This document shows, piece after piece, positions 48,300 through 58,966 of a DNA stretch of 64,000 bases (positions are counted from its first letter, which is position 1; each line of letters opens with the position of its first letter). Made by a program: the position numbers and the translations under genes. A model generated the notes under the pieces. The model did not search any database. It had not been told where the DNA came from and was given only the letters and a program-made list of their open reading frames with translations. The DNA is from Escallonia rubra (Eukaryota > Streptophyta > Magnoliopsida > Escalloniales > Escalloniaceae), in contig JAVXUO010000944.1 of the NCBI GenBank assembly GCA_033065855.1, forward strand, positions 101,113-165,112, in the 5' to 3' direction.

Positions 48300-49457
48300 G
48301 TGAGATGAAAAATAATGAAAGCAAAGACTCGGTACACAATTCTTCTAAGCCCAGTCCGGACCTACCTGGACCGTCTGATTCCGAAAATATTCACCCTTAC
48401 CGCCAAAACCATTTACTCTTTTGTTTTTCTAGGTAATGCAATCTACTTATTTCTTCAGTAAAAGTTGTCTATTAGGACAATTAGGATAATACAGATGAAA
48501 ATGTAAAAGTGTAGCACGTCTCACGAGAAAATACGTACGTACGGACATGCCAATAAACAAATACGAGAATCACGAGAATATTCAAATGTCCGTGTGTTGT
48601 AGGGTTATATGAGAAATTACGTATGGTGATAAAATAGATTTTGTGATGTCCTTAAGAAACTATAACTAATCGTCATTTATTTGATAAATTTAGCAAATAT
48701 TAGCTAGCCAGTTAATATAGCATCTTAGCATTATGCTAAGGATTTGGGATAAAATCTTGCCTGAATCGGATGTTGGGAGAGGAGGTGTTTAGGTCAGAAT
48801 AACGTCATCCTCATTTTGTGGTCCAGACTCAGGTATCCATCGATTTCAAAAAGCATTGGCTGCTTCGAAAACATTTGATATGTGGTAAAAGTAACTCTAT
48901 ATGTCTCTATTAATCTTCTATCCTGTCACAAAAAGAAAAGACTAATTTCTTTTCTTGAGAAGTTAATATAATCTAGCATGTGCAACTCTTTGTTGATATA
49001 TGTACTTTATTGTAAACTTTCAGCCGAGTCACCAAAAGAGATGCTGCTCATACGTACAATAGCACCTCACCTCTCTTCTAATTTATGCTTACCCAACCAG
49101 ATCTAAAGTGCGAATTACGGAGTATTATAACAAACCAGTACTCCAATCTAATCTCATCAGTAACGTAGTAAGCACAGCATCCAAGATGTAGATGAGATGA
49201 ATGTGATGGTGTGAGTGAAGACAAAATGAGGTGGGGTCTGAGAATTGAAAATCATGGCAGAACCCTGACCCAACCAGGGTTAGCCAATGGTCCAGAGAGA
49301 AGGGGGGAGGTGATAACTGATACTAAGTCAAGTCCCAGCGGAGAAGGCAAGCCAGTAAGTTGAAAGAAAGAGTGGAACATAATCATGTGATTACTGACCA
49401 CAGTTGCCTCCGAGTGGGCAATGGGGACCATTCTTCCATCGCCAATTGCGGCGTCAG

Positions 49458-49494
<37 letters not shown>

Positions 49495-50600
49495 CGAAAG
49501 CGACGACTGGATCCTAGGGAGCTGCGAAAGGCCAATTTGGGTGAATTCACGCACACTCACGCAGCTTTGGTTGAACTAAGTAACCGCGGTCAATGTCTTG
49601 TTCGATCTGTCACCATATGGAGAAGGTAGGAAAACTAGAGATTATCCTGAGATAGAAGGTCGGAAGTGATTTTGCAGTGCAAATAAGTTCTATAATATGA
49701 GATTTCTTACAATTAATAAACACTGTTGTTAAATGAACTTTAACTCTGACTCTGTTTCTACCAACATTTGAGTTTCTCAAGTCTACAAGCCCTCGGCAAA
49801 AACTTTACTGACGGTTATATCCATCATCACTGTTGATATAGTATTACAATCTAGTTAAATTTTTGCAATTTGTTGGTTGAACATTTTGCATCATCATCTC
49901 CATCAATAATGAGATCCTCTTCACCTTCACACGATCTAAAAACAAGAACAACATAACCCACTAGCAACTCTTATCCCCATTCCTGATGAGCGACGATCCG
50001 ATAGTGGAGATGAACCACCCCAGTGGTGATGACATTCGGCTGGGGCACGCAGGGGGCATTAGGGGAACATGCTTGAGATTAGCATTTGTCGTTGCTGGGG
50101 AGGCGTTGTTAAGATTCGGTCGACCATGGATGCCCATCGGCATCCTTCCCGTTGATCGCGGTGACTTGTTGTGCCATCGACTTGTTGTGACTGTCGATTG
50201 CATTGACTCGCCAAGTTTGTGGTTGACTTGGTGTCGTTGCTATTAGTTGCATTATTGTTGTCGGTCATCATTCACCTCATTATGGACTTACAGATCTGGA
50301 ATTTGTGCATGGGTTAATTATTTTAGTTTTAATTGGACCGTGATACTATGTCAACAGTATAACGTGGTATCATAGTTGCATTAAAGTTTTTCTTATATGA
50401 TAAAGACACCAAACAGAGATATGTTTGTTGTAATATGAGTTCATCTCTTAAGACAAAAATTGTTGTTTTGTACACTGAAGCATGCAAGTAGTCGGAGCAC
50501 TGTTTCAAATTCGACAAAGTAATTCTTGTGAAAGTAGTTCTTATACTTTTATTTGCCTCTCAACAATTTCTTTACCTTATTAGTTAGGGACGTGTTCCAC
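48300..50600. other. Intergenic region, no gene recognised
   Basis: A (GA)n microsatellite at about 49460-49489 creates serine/leucine- or arginine/glutamate-repeat frames that are not genes. Frames of 60-102 codons on either strand (49252-49629, 49961-50271) show no recognisable domain. Confidence 0.5.
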
Positions 50601-50639
50601 CGTCCGCTATAAAAACCTTTGTCCAAACCTATTTAGGTA

Positions 50640-51186
50640 TGTATCTTTAGGAATGGTGGCATAACGTCTTCAAACATGTAAAGGCTAAGGAGCAGGGGCC
50701 AAAAATGGTGGCATGGGCTACATGGATGGTTTGATGCATTTGGAAATGTCAAAATGAAAGGTGTTTAACGGAAAGAGTTGTAATGCTTTGGAAATTGTGT
50801 ACATAATTTTGACTTTGTTCCTTGAGTTATATGAAATCTCTGGGCTTTGTCGCATCGACAGGAATGATAACACCATAGCTTCGCCGCGAAAGTGGAAAGG
50901 TTCGACTAGCTTAGAACCTAACTACATGAAAATTAATGTGTGCAGGTCATGAACAGCAGTTACTGGGAAAAGCAGAGTTGGAGTGATCATACACGATGGA
51001 TCTGGTAAGTTCATTATAGGACAGATTTGTAAATTGACTCATTGGGCGAGTGGCTTAGTAGCTGAAGCTATAGCAGCAGAGGAAGGCTTAATGATGACTC
51101 TTGATCAGGGCTTTAGCTCAGTGATTTTGGAAGGAGATAATTCAGTATTATTAGCTCGTTACAAGGAAATTTGGAGTGAGGTCTGA
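50640..51186 (+). pseudogene. RNase H-like domain relic (LINE-type or stand-alone RVT_3)
   Basis: Frames from 50688 give 'MVAWATWMV' and tryptophan-rich sequence, then 'KWKGSTSLEPNYMKINV', a stop, and 'GKSRVGVIIHDGSGKFI..... AEAIAAEEGLMMTLDQGFSSVILEGDN' (50950-51160). That is the RVT_3 RNase H pattern found at the end of plant LINE polyproteins and in related single-domain proteins. The expected first catalytic Asp region is broken by the stop, and the end is truncated at 51186. Confidence 0.65.
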
Positions 51187-51257
51187 GATTAATGTGGTCA
51201 TTTTCGACGGTCCCTCTCTTGTTCGGTTCTCTAGTAACTGAAAACTCTCATTTAACA

Positions 51258-51663
51258 CACTACAAGAAAATTTACTTTTAGCGACGGAATTTTTTATCGC
51301 AAAAACTTTTAGCGACGGACTGTCCATTGCTAAAAGTTTGTTGATAATAACCCCGTTACTAAAAGATTAGCGACAGAATTTGATGGTCCGTCGAGAAAAG
51401 TCACTTTTTACCGACAGAATTAATTACTTTTAGCGACGGATTTTCCGTCGCTAAAGATAATTTATGTAATTTCCATATTTTCTGTTATTTTCTCGATATT
51501 CAATTTAAAAAGATTTTTAGCGACGGATGTCCCATCGCTAAAAATCCATCGTTATTACGGCCTTTTAATGACAGAATTTTGTTGCTTAAAGTCAATAACC
51601 GAGTCAGACTTTTAGCGACAAAATTTCGTCGCCAAGGTTTTTAAAAACAAAAGAGCTATTTTT
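51258..51663. mobile_element. Left end of an older CACTA element
   Basis: CACTACAAGAAAA at 51258 is followed by decayed GCGACGG repeats up to the insertion point of CACTA-2. No matching right end is identified beyond 61203; a single 'CCGTCGATAAA' near 61237 may be a trace of it. Confidence 0.65.
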
Positions 51664-51666
51664 TAA

Positions 51667-51985
51667 CACTACAAGAAAAGAGGGAATTAGCGACGGACTT
51701 TTAGCGACGGACAAAATTCCGTCTCTAAAAGTGTTTTCAGCGACGGAACACACCCGTCGGGTAAAGTCCGTCGGTAAACTATTTAACGACGGAATAATTC
51801 CGTCCGTAAAAATAACCGTCGGTGAAAGTCGGGTTTTGCCGACGAACTTTTACCGACGGGTGTGTTCCGTCGGTAAAACTATTTAACAACGGAATAATTC
51901 CGTCGGTAAAAATACCCGTCGGTGAAAGTAGGGTTTTACCGACGGACTTTTACCGACGGGTATTTTCCGTCGGTAAATGCCTTAA
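51667..51985. repeat. CACTA-2 left subterminal repeats, ACCGACGG variant
   Basis: After two GCGACGG units, this end switches to ACCGACGG / CCGTCGGTAAA units, at least ten in about 230 bases. The right end (60805-61200) is almost all GCGACGG / CCGTCGCTAAA. Confidence 0.85.
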
Positions 51986-52022
51986 ATAGATCAGATCCCC
52001 TTCTTCTTTTCTTTCTCCCGTT

Positions 52023-52065
<43 letters not shown>

Positions 52066-52240
52066 GGCGATTTATCCTCCGTCGCCATCCCCGGCAACCT
52101 AGCCCCGACGGAATATATCCTGCCACCGCCTCCGACGCCGCCACTGCCGCCCATCTTCAAAACCGAAGGACCGCCACCACCACTGCTGCGCCGCCACCAC
52201 AACCGCGCCGCCCATCTTCAAATCAGCCCAAGTATGTTAC
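51979..52240 (+). promoter_or_regulatory. CACTA-2 candidate promoter and leader
   Basis: A TTAAATAG box is followed by a pyrimidine-rich run with a CT microsatellite (52022-52062) and then CCG/CCACCACC-rich sequence, in the same order as in CACTA-1 and CACTA-3. The downstream 52250-53630 has no recognised gene and may be intron or untranslated leader. Confidence 0.45.
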
Positions 52241-53637
52241 ATCTAACCTTAATTCAAGCACTTTATATGCTTTCAAATGCAATTTTCCATCTATGCTAGG
52301 GTTCTAATTCTCGATTCCTACTATTGAAAATAAACTCCATAAAAAGATAATTATATTGCTTGCAGTGACAATTTTTCACAGTATTTGGTGTTGTAAACTC
52401 AATGCGAACAGAGAATATGGGGTGATAGTGCGGTTGTAAACTCAGTGAGTTTTTTCAATGAGTATTTTAGCGGTTGTTATTTTCATATGTAATGCACGAT
52501 GTCAAAACTAGTACAAATGCTGCTTCACCACTGTATAATGAGCATCGCTAAATACGTTAAATCGAGTCACTTTTTAACTAACAGTAAATGCACCCATTGC
52601 ACTCAAATGGACTCGCTCCCTGCTGCAAGGAAAAACCTCTAACCTGACAGCACTATCACCCCAGCAGAATGGACAAACTCCTGTAACTTGGTCATGCACT
52701 TGTGGTTCGTCTGGACGTGCTAGTTTCAGCTTATACTAACGAAAGTTTTTTGCATTTTGTCCTGCAAAACATTTTCCGATGTCTTAATCGGATAATATTT
52801 TGGTTCTAGTAATTGGTACTACATGTATGTCCTGTCCTCTGGATTATGTACCATATCTCGAGATTCAAGTTTAAAGCAACTAAGAAGAATGGTGGAGTCA
52901 ACTTACTATTTACGCTTTTTCAATGTTTTCACAGTTTATTTTTAACTTTTTTTTTTGTTGAAAATAATCGATGTTCTTTTAATTTGGGGAGAATATCATT
53001 GATAAAATAAAGATACATAGTTTGAAAATTCACCTTCTAGCTATTGCATTAGTATTGCTAAAGATATGAGCATGATACTTACCATGACGCACAAGGAAAC
53101 TTATAGTAGATTATAAGTTATTTGGAGTCGAAGATCCAATGACAGCCACATGATCATGAACCCAGTTCTGGTAGGCACCATTGCGAGCATGGAATGCATA
53201 AGCTGTTAGGTATCTAGCATTCTAGCTTTCGTCGCTTGGGCCATACAAGCCCTCTCAATTCTGCATTGAAGGAAATTTAAAACTACATTACAAAAAATTA
53301 TAGATATAAGGTGTTACCGGGTCTTGGAAGATATGTATATCCTAGGAAGAAATGTGATAACGGTGAGTAACTATGCCCTATTACTCATCGCGTAAGCATA
53401 GGCTAAAAATTCTCTCACATAGTCTTGGAAATGTAACTAAAACCTACTTCACACTAGTTATTTAAACTAAAGATTTAAAACTCCAAATTCCTTCTTCAAA
53501 GACCCCAGGGGTACAGCTTATTTAGTTTTATGTGCAATATTTATGTATTGGGTTATTTTGCCTTTTGGTAAAAATCGATTGAATTCAGTAACTTCACCTA
53601 ACAAGGCTTGGAGAAGTATTTGTTCTTTCTAACTGCA

Positions 53638-54060
53638 CCCTAAACCCTAAACCCTAAACCCTAAACCCTAAACCGAACCCTAAATTGAACTAATTGAACC
53701 CTAAATTGATTGCCCCAATCTAACCGAACCCTAATTGAACCCCAAATTGAACCCCCTAATCCAACCGAACCCTAAATTGAACTAATTGAACCCTAAATTG
53801 AATGCCTCAAATCAACCGAACCCTAAATTGAATCAATAGAACCCCCTAATTGAACCCTAAATTGAACTAATTGAATCCTAAATTTAATGCCTCAAATCAA
53901 CCGAACCCTAAATTGAATCAATAGAACCCCCTAATTGTACCTAAATTGAAGTAATTGAACCCTAAATTGAATGCCCTAATCGAACCGAACCCTAAATGAA
54001 ACTAATTGAACCCTAAATTGAATGCCCTAATACAATCGAACCCTAAATTGAAATAATTCA
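53638..54060. repeat. Telomere-like array 1 of CACTA-2
   Basis: Five perfect CCCTAAA units (53638-53672) grade into 'CCCTAAATTGAACTAATTGAA' units with a longer period to about 54050. 54100-54330 then carries 'TTGTTAATTGATGATTTTAG' units. It matches CACTA-3 41760-42830 on the other strand. Confidence 0.9.
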
Positions 54061-54519
54061 AGCGCATCGGATATGTGAATTTTGAACATTTTTTAAAAAA
54101 TTTGAACATTGATCATTTGTTTGATAATTTTAGGTTGTTAATTATGCGTTTTATAATTGTGATTATTGATCGATGATTTTAGGTTATTAGCTGTGCATTT
54201 GAAGTAATTGCGATTATGAATTGATGATTTTAGGTTGTTAATTGATGATTTTAGATTGTTAATTGTGCATTGAGCATTTGAGATATTGAGATTATTGACG
54301 GAGGATGGGACCCAATTGGATTGAATGTGTGATTTTTGTTAATTTTTATTGCATTGAGCATTTGAGAATTGAGATTGTTGACGGAGGATGGGACCCAATT
54401 GGATTGAGATACCTGTTAGTTAGCGCAGACACGGACACCACGTCTGATCGACGGTGTCCGACATTTAGAAAACAAATTAACGTATGCCGATGTGTCTGGA
54501 GGTACGTGTCGCTGGGCAT

Positions 54520-54640
54520 CGGACACGTGTCCGGAGGCGTCGGACACGTGTCCAAAGGCGTCGGACACGTGTCGGTATGTGTCAGACACGTGTCGGTATG
54601 TGTCTGACACATGTCCGGAGGTGTCAGAAACGTATCGGAC
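54520..54640. repeat. 21-base tandem array of CACGTG palindromes
   Basis: Six units of exactly 21 bases begin at 54520, 54541, 54562, 54583, 54604 and 54625. The first four contain a perfect CACGTG (54524, 54545, 54566, 54587) within GACACGTGTC. The last two are degenerate. CACGTG is the core site of plant bHLH and bZIP regulators. The 21-base period leaves all frames open, so the overlapping small frames are not evidence of coding. Confidence 0.9.
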
Positions 54641-54774
54641 ACCATATCGACACCCTATATGAGGTGTCGGAATTGAGGTTGTTGAATGTGCATTAAATTT
54701 AGGTTAGTTAGGTTAATGCGACATTTTTAGCATGCACCCCCTGGAATCTAATCGTGGCTCCAGCGCTGGCTATA

Positions 54775-55720
54775 ATTAGCCCTAATTAGTCCTGATTAAC
54801 AATATTTTAGTAAATCAATTAACCCTAATTAGCTCTAACGAGCCTAATTAGTTTTAATTAACCCTAAGAACCTGATAAAATTCAAATTAGCTGTAATTAC
54901 CTCAAATTAGCCCAAATGAACCCAATTATGCGCATATTGATTGTAGTTAGCCTAATTAGTCATAATTTGCACTAACATAACCCAATTACGCCTAATTAGC
55001 GCTAGTTAGGACTAATCAACACTACTCGGCACCATCAAAACCCTAATTAGGACTAAATAACCCTAATTAGTCCTAATCAACCCTAATTAGCTATAATTAT
55101 TTGAAACTAGCCCTCACTAACATTAATTAGCTCTAACATAACCCAATTAAGCCTAATTAGCCCTAATTAGGACTAATCATCACTACTCGGCATAATTAAA
55201 CCCTAATTAGTCATAATCAACCCTAATTAGCTATAATTATCCGAAACTAGCCCTCATTAACATTAATTAGCCCTAACATAACCCAATTAAGCCTAATTAG
55301 CCCTAATTAGGACTAATCATCACTACTCGGCACAATTAAACCCTAATTAGTCATAATCAACCCTAATTAGCTATAATTATCCGAAACTAGCCCTCATTAA
55401 CATTAATTAGCCCTAACATAACTCAATTAAGCCTAATTAGTCCTAATTAGAACTAAATAACCCTAATTAGTCCTAATCAAACCTAATTAGCTATAATCAT
55501 CCGAAACTATCCCTCATTAACATTAATTAGCCCTAACATAACCCAATTAAGCCCAATTAGCCCTAATTAGGACTAATCATCACTACTCGGCACAATTAAA
55601 CCCTAATTAGGACTAAATAACCCTGATTGGTCCTAATCAACTCTAATCAGCTATAATTAATAATCGTGTCTTGTTCCCTAATAACCCAGTTAGCCCTAAT
55701 TAGCCCTTGTACATCCCATA
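54775..55720. repeat. Telomere-like array 2 of CACTA-2
   Basis: 'CCCTAATTAG.CCTAATCAA' units are arranged in a higher-order repeat of roughly 120 bases (marker phrase 'CATCACTACTCGGCA' near 55018, 55188, 55318 and 55578). It corresponds to the CACTA-1 array at 13965-14315 and 20905-21450. Confidence 0.9.
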
Positions 55721-55808
55721 ATTACTCCATGTTGCCCAGAGATGGTTCAATTACTCGTTCTTTACAAACCCTGCCTTCTTTATATTAATTGTTGTTTTGA
55801 GAAGTCCA

Positions 55809-56197
55809 TTGGCAACGAGATGGTTCAACTCGTTGCCAACGAGTTCTATTTAATGTGGAATTGATAACATATGCAACGATCATTCTGCAGTTTTGATATT
55901 TCGGAAAGATTCTTGCATATCTTATCAATTTCTGAACACATGCATGCATAAAAACCCTTAGTTCCCGTTCAAAGGTACTCATTACAAAGTAATGCCTTGT
56001 AATGAGCCTTTGGATGTCCAGTTTGGACAGTTTGGAAAAGCTAATTGTTTATAAAACAGTATTTTGACTCATGCTTTATGTTCTATGTCGTGGATATTTG
56101 GTACACGTTCTCGTGTGTTTCTCCGGGTGCATACAGATCTGGTGTTCTAACATCCGTCAAACCTTCCTGAGCAAGGTTAGATGAATGTTAGAACACC
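55809..56197. repeat. Three inverted repeats ahead of the CACTA-2 transposase
   Basis: IR3: 55809-55839, TTGGCAACGAG with a 9-base spacer, perfect 11-bp arms. IR2: 55978-56006, CTCATTACAA with a 9-base spacer, perfect 10-bp arms. IR1: 56141-56197, outer GGTGTTCTAACAT arms (13 perfect), inner AACCTT/AAGGTT stem. Same order and spacing class as in CACTA-1, where the arm sequences differ at several positions. Confidence 0.85.
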
Positions 56198-56457
56198 TAA
56201 TCGATGTGGTGTACTTGGAGAAATGCGGGGAGGTGCTGCCGAATTTTCCACAGACATCGGACTAAGCATGAGTTATTCACTGTTTTATAAACATGTGCTT
56301 TTCTGAATGGGATAGGACCACTACATGTTCAAGAGTGGAGGGGAAATATGTAGACGTGTTGTAACATTCATGCATTGATATTTACATCGGCAATGCTTAA
56401 TCACTGGTCATTATTGAAGGTGGTATACAGTACGATAATTCAGTCGATCGAAGTTGG

Positions 56458-58788
56458 ATGAAAAGGAAGAATGCTGAAGATTTTGAGTGTCGCGTTGACG
56501 AATTTCTCGACTTCGCTTATGCGCATCCTGCACATGTTGACCTTGATAAGATAAGGTGCCCGTGCGGTAGATGTGAGTTGTTGCACTGGAGAAAAAGAAT
56601 TGAAGTAAAATGGCATCTTCGTCGGTACGGTTTTATGGGTGGATACACAAGGTGGACGCAGCACGGGGAAACGATAGTATTGTCGTCCAACCTGGCTAGT
56701 CAAACTGAAGTTAGGGAGGAGGCACGATATGATTTCCGAGATATGATTATGGATGTTGGGCATGCTAATGTTGACTGGGGTAACGACAGGCCACAACCGC
56801 CGAACGAGGGGGCTCATCAGTTTTATGAGTTGTTGAGAGCTGCGGAACAGCCGCTGTGGGATGGAGCTCCGAAACACACACGGCTTTCTACGGTTAGTAG
56901 GTTATTACAGTTAAAATCAGACCACGGGCTGAGTGAGAAAGGTTTTAACGAGTTTGTTACCTTCATCAAAGAAATACTGCCCGAAAGTGAAAAGCTACCG
57001 CCGTCGTACTATGACGCGAAGAAGATGATGAGGAAACTTGGGTTGAGCTACGACCGGATAGATGCGTGCAATAACGATTGTGTATTATTCTGGAAAGAGA
57101 ATAAGGATTTGTCATTATGTCCAGTGTGTGATCATTCGAGGTACAAACCAGACAAAGGGAAGAAGAAAAATATTGCATGGAAGATATTGCGATATTTCCC
57201 GGTCACACCACGGCTTCAGAGAATGTACTACCCCTCCAGTACGGCTGAACATATGAGGGCTCACCGTGAGACTCGCAACAACGATGCCGATGTGCTGACA
57301 CACCCAGCTGATGGAGAGGCGTGGAAGGAGTTTGACCGCATGCATCCAGTTTTTGCTCAGGAAGTTCGGAATGTTAGACTTGGTCTGGCAACCGATGGGT
57401 TCAACCCTTTCGGTTATCATTGATATTCCACCTAACTCGATTCCCTAAACTTCTAGGTTCATGTTCCATTTAAAGAAAAAAGTCCGTAATAAGGCTCGGG
57501 TTGAGGGCTCAATTGCGGAGGCTTACGTAATGGAAGAACTTGTAAACTTTTGTAGTCAATATTTCGGTTCGGATGTTGGTACAAGGTTAAATCAACTAGG
57601 CCGAAATGATCCCGGAACAAGCACAAATTTGGAAGGGCAATTGTCAATATTCAAGCAGTCAGGTAGTCCGTTCGGCCGAACGTATACTCGATGGCTAACA
57701 GATGAAGAGTACAGTGCTGCAACAATATATGCCCTTCTAAATTGCGATGAAGTTTCGGCATTCGTTGAGTAAGTTAAAGTCTTAATTCACTTACATTGCT
57801 GTACATAATTGAAAGTGTGTGTTAAGCGAGTTAGATGCATATTGGTTTGCAGTGAGTTCGATGCGGAATCTTTAATCACTGATCCCGCTGGACTTGAATC
57901 TCACCGGAAGTCACAATTTGTACAGTGGTTCAAAATCCGTGTAAGATTATTTAACGAAATTATATTATGTGTTATATACAGTTCTGTGGCCAATTAGTAT
58001 ACTGATTTATCCTTAATGTTTACCGTCATCTACAATAGGTTCAGTCAATGGATAGACCAGTGGCCTCCTGCTTGAAATTACTAGCCGAAGGCCCTAACAA
58101 ACAAACATCCTGTTACGGAGGTTATATCATCAACGGGTTTAGGTTTAACGTAAAAGATGATGACCGAACAAAACAAACCCAAAACAGTGGAGTCTTGGTC
58201 AACGGCGACTGTTATGCCGAGAATTGCATGGATTTTTACGGAGAGTTAGATGAGATTGTTGAGCTAACATATCTGGGTTCCCAAAACCGCCTGGTAATGT
58301 TCAAGTGTACGTGGTTCGATGTCACATGCAGCAGAGGAATCCGTGTTAGCTCTCAAGGGATTGTAGATGTCAATGTCAAGTCAAGACTTGCATCAGACGA
58401 GCCCTTTGTGTTTGCTAGTCAAGCTGTACAAGTCTTTTACGCGGAGGACGTCGCCAATCCCAAATCTCATTGGTATACAACTATCAAGTCCAAGAAATTG
58501 CCCGTGACATATGACAGTGAGCTAGACTCCTTTCAAGCCGACCAACCACGTGTCTTGTTCCCTGTTGAGGTCAACAACGAGGAGGACGATCTTCCTCTTC
58601 CAACAACACTTCTTGTGGGAGAAGAAGTCGTAGATGATGACGCGGAAGATGTTGAAAGTGTTGGAGATGATGTGACCGAGTCTACTGATGAAGAGGATGA
58701 ATTAGAAGATGAAGAGGACGACGAGTCCCACGAAGAAGAGGGCGACGAGGATAGTGATGAAGATGATTCGCAAACTGAAAATGATTGA
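56458..58788 (+). pseudogene. CACTA-2 TNP2 transposase lacking the catalytic core
   Basis: The first exon (56458 to about 57420, 321 open codons) encodes the Transpos_assoc domain ('MKRKNAEDFECRVDEFLDFA', 'IRCPCGRCELLHW') and continues through 'RLLQLKSDHGLSEKGFNEF' and 'VCDHSRYKPDKGKKKN' to 'GLATDGFNPFG'. There it breaks, and the next homologous block (from 57461) is the end of DUF4218 ('VEGSIAEAYVMEELVNFCSQYF'). The Transposase_21 core of CACTA-1 (about 12230-10900) has no counterpart. The remaining exons look spliceable: donor after 57768, exon 57853-57940, acceptor before 58039, DUF4216 ('RFNVKDDDRTKQTQNSGVL') and a long acidic tail to 58788. The two open blocks could still be expressed, but not as an active transposase. 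Confidence 0.85.
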
Positions 58789-58966
58789 CTTGTAATGTTG
58801 TAACATCACGGGAAAAATGTAGTAACATTTTAGAACTTGGTGTTTATTGATGTGTTTTTGCACATCCGTTCATATATATATATATATAGTGCCGATGATG
58901 ATTTATGCCAAGATTATTGTTTTTCACGTGTTAATGTCTTTGTATATAATCTATATGAAGTCAGAT

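Noticed and set aside
49252-49629. Frames of about 100 codons around 49.4 kb
   Set aside because: Kept open by a (GA)n microsatellite; sequence outside the repeat has no family resemblance.
53638-53672. True telomere or chromosome end
   Set aside because: Only five perfect units, enclosed in a transposon with target-site duplications and unique DNA on both sides.
54416-54696. Small heptad-repeat proteins on both strands
   Set aside because: A 21-base unit without stops keeps every frame open; no start context, splice signal or homologue supports coding.
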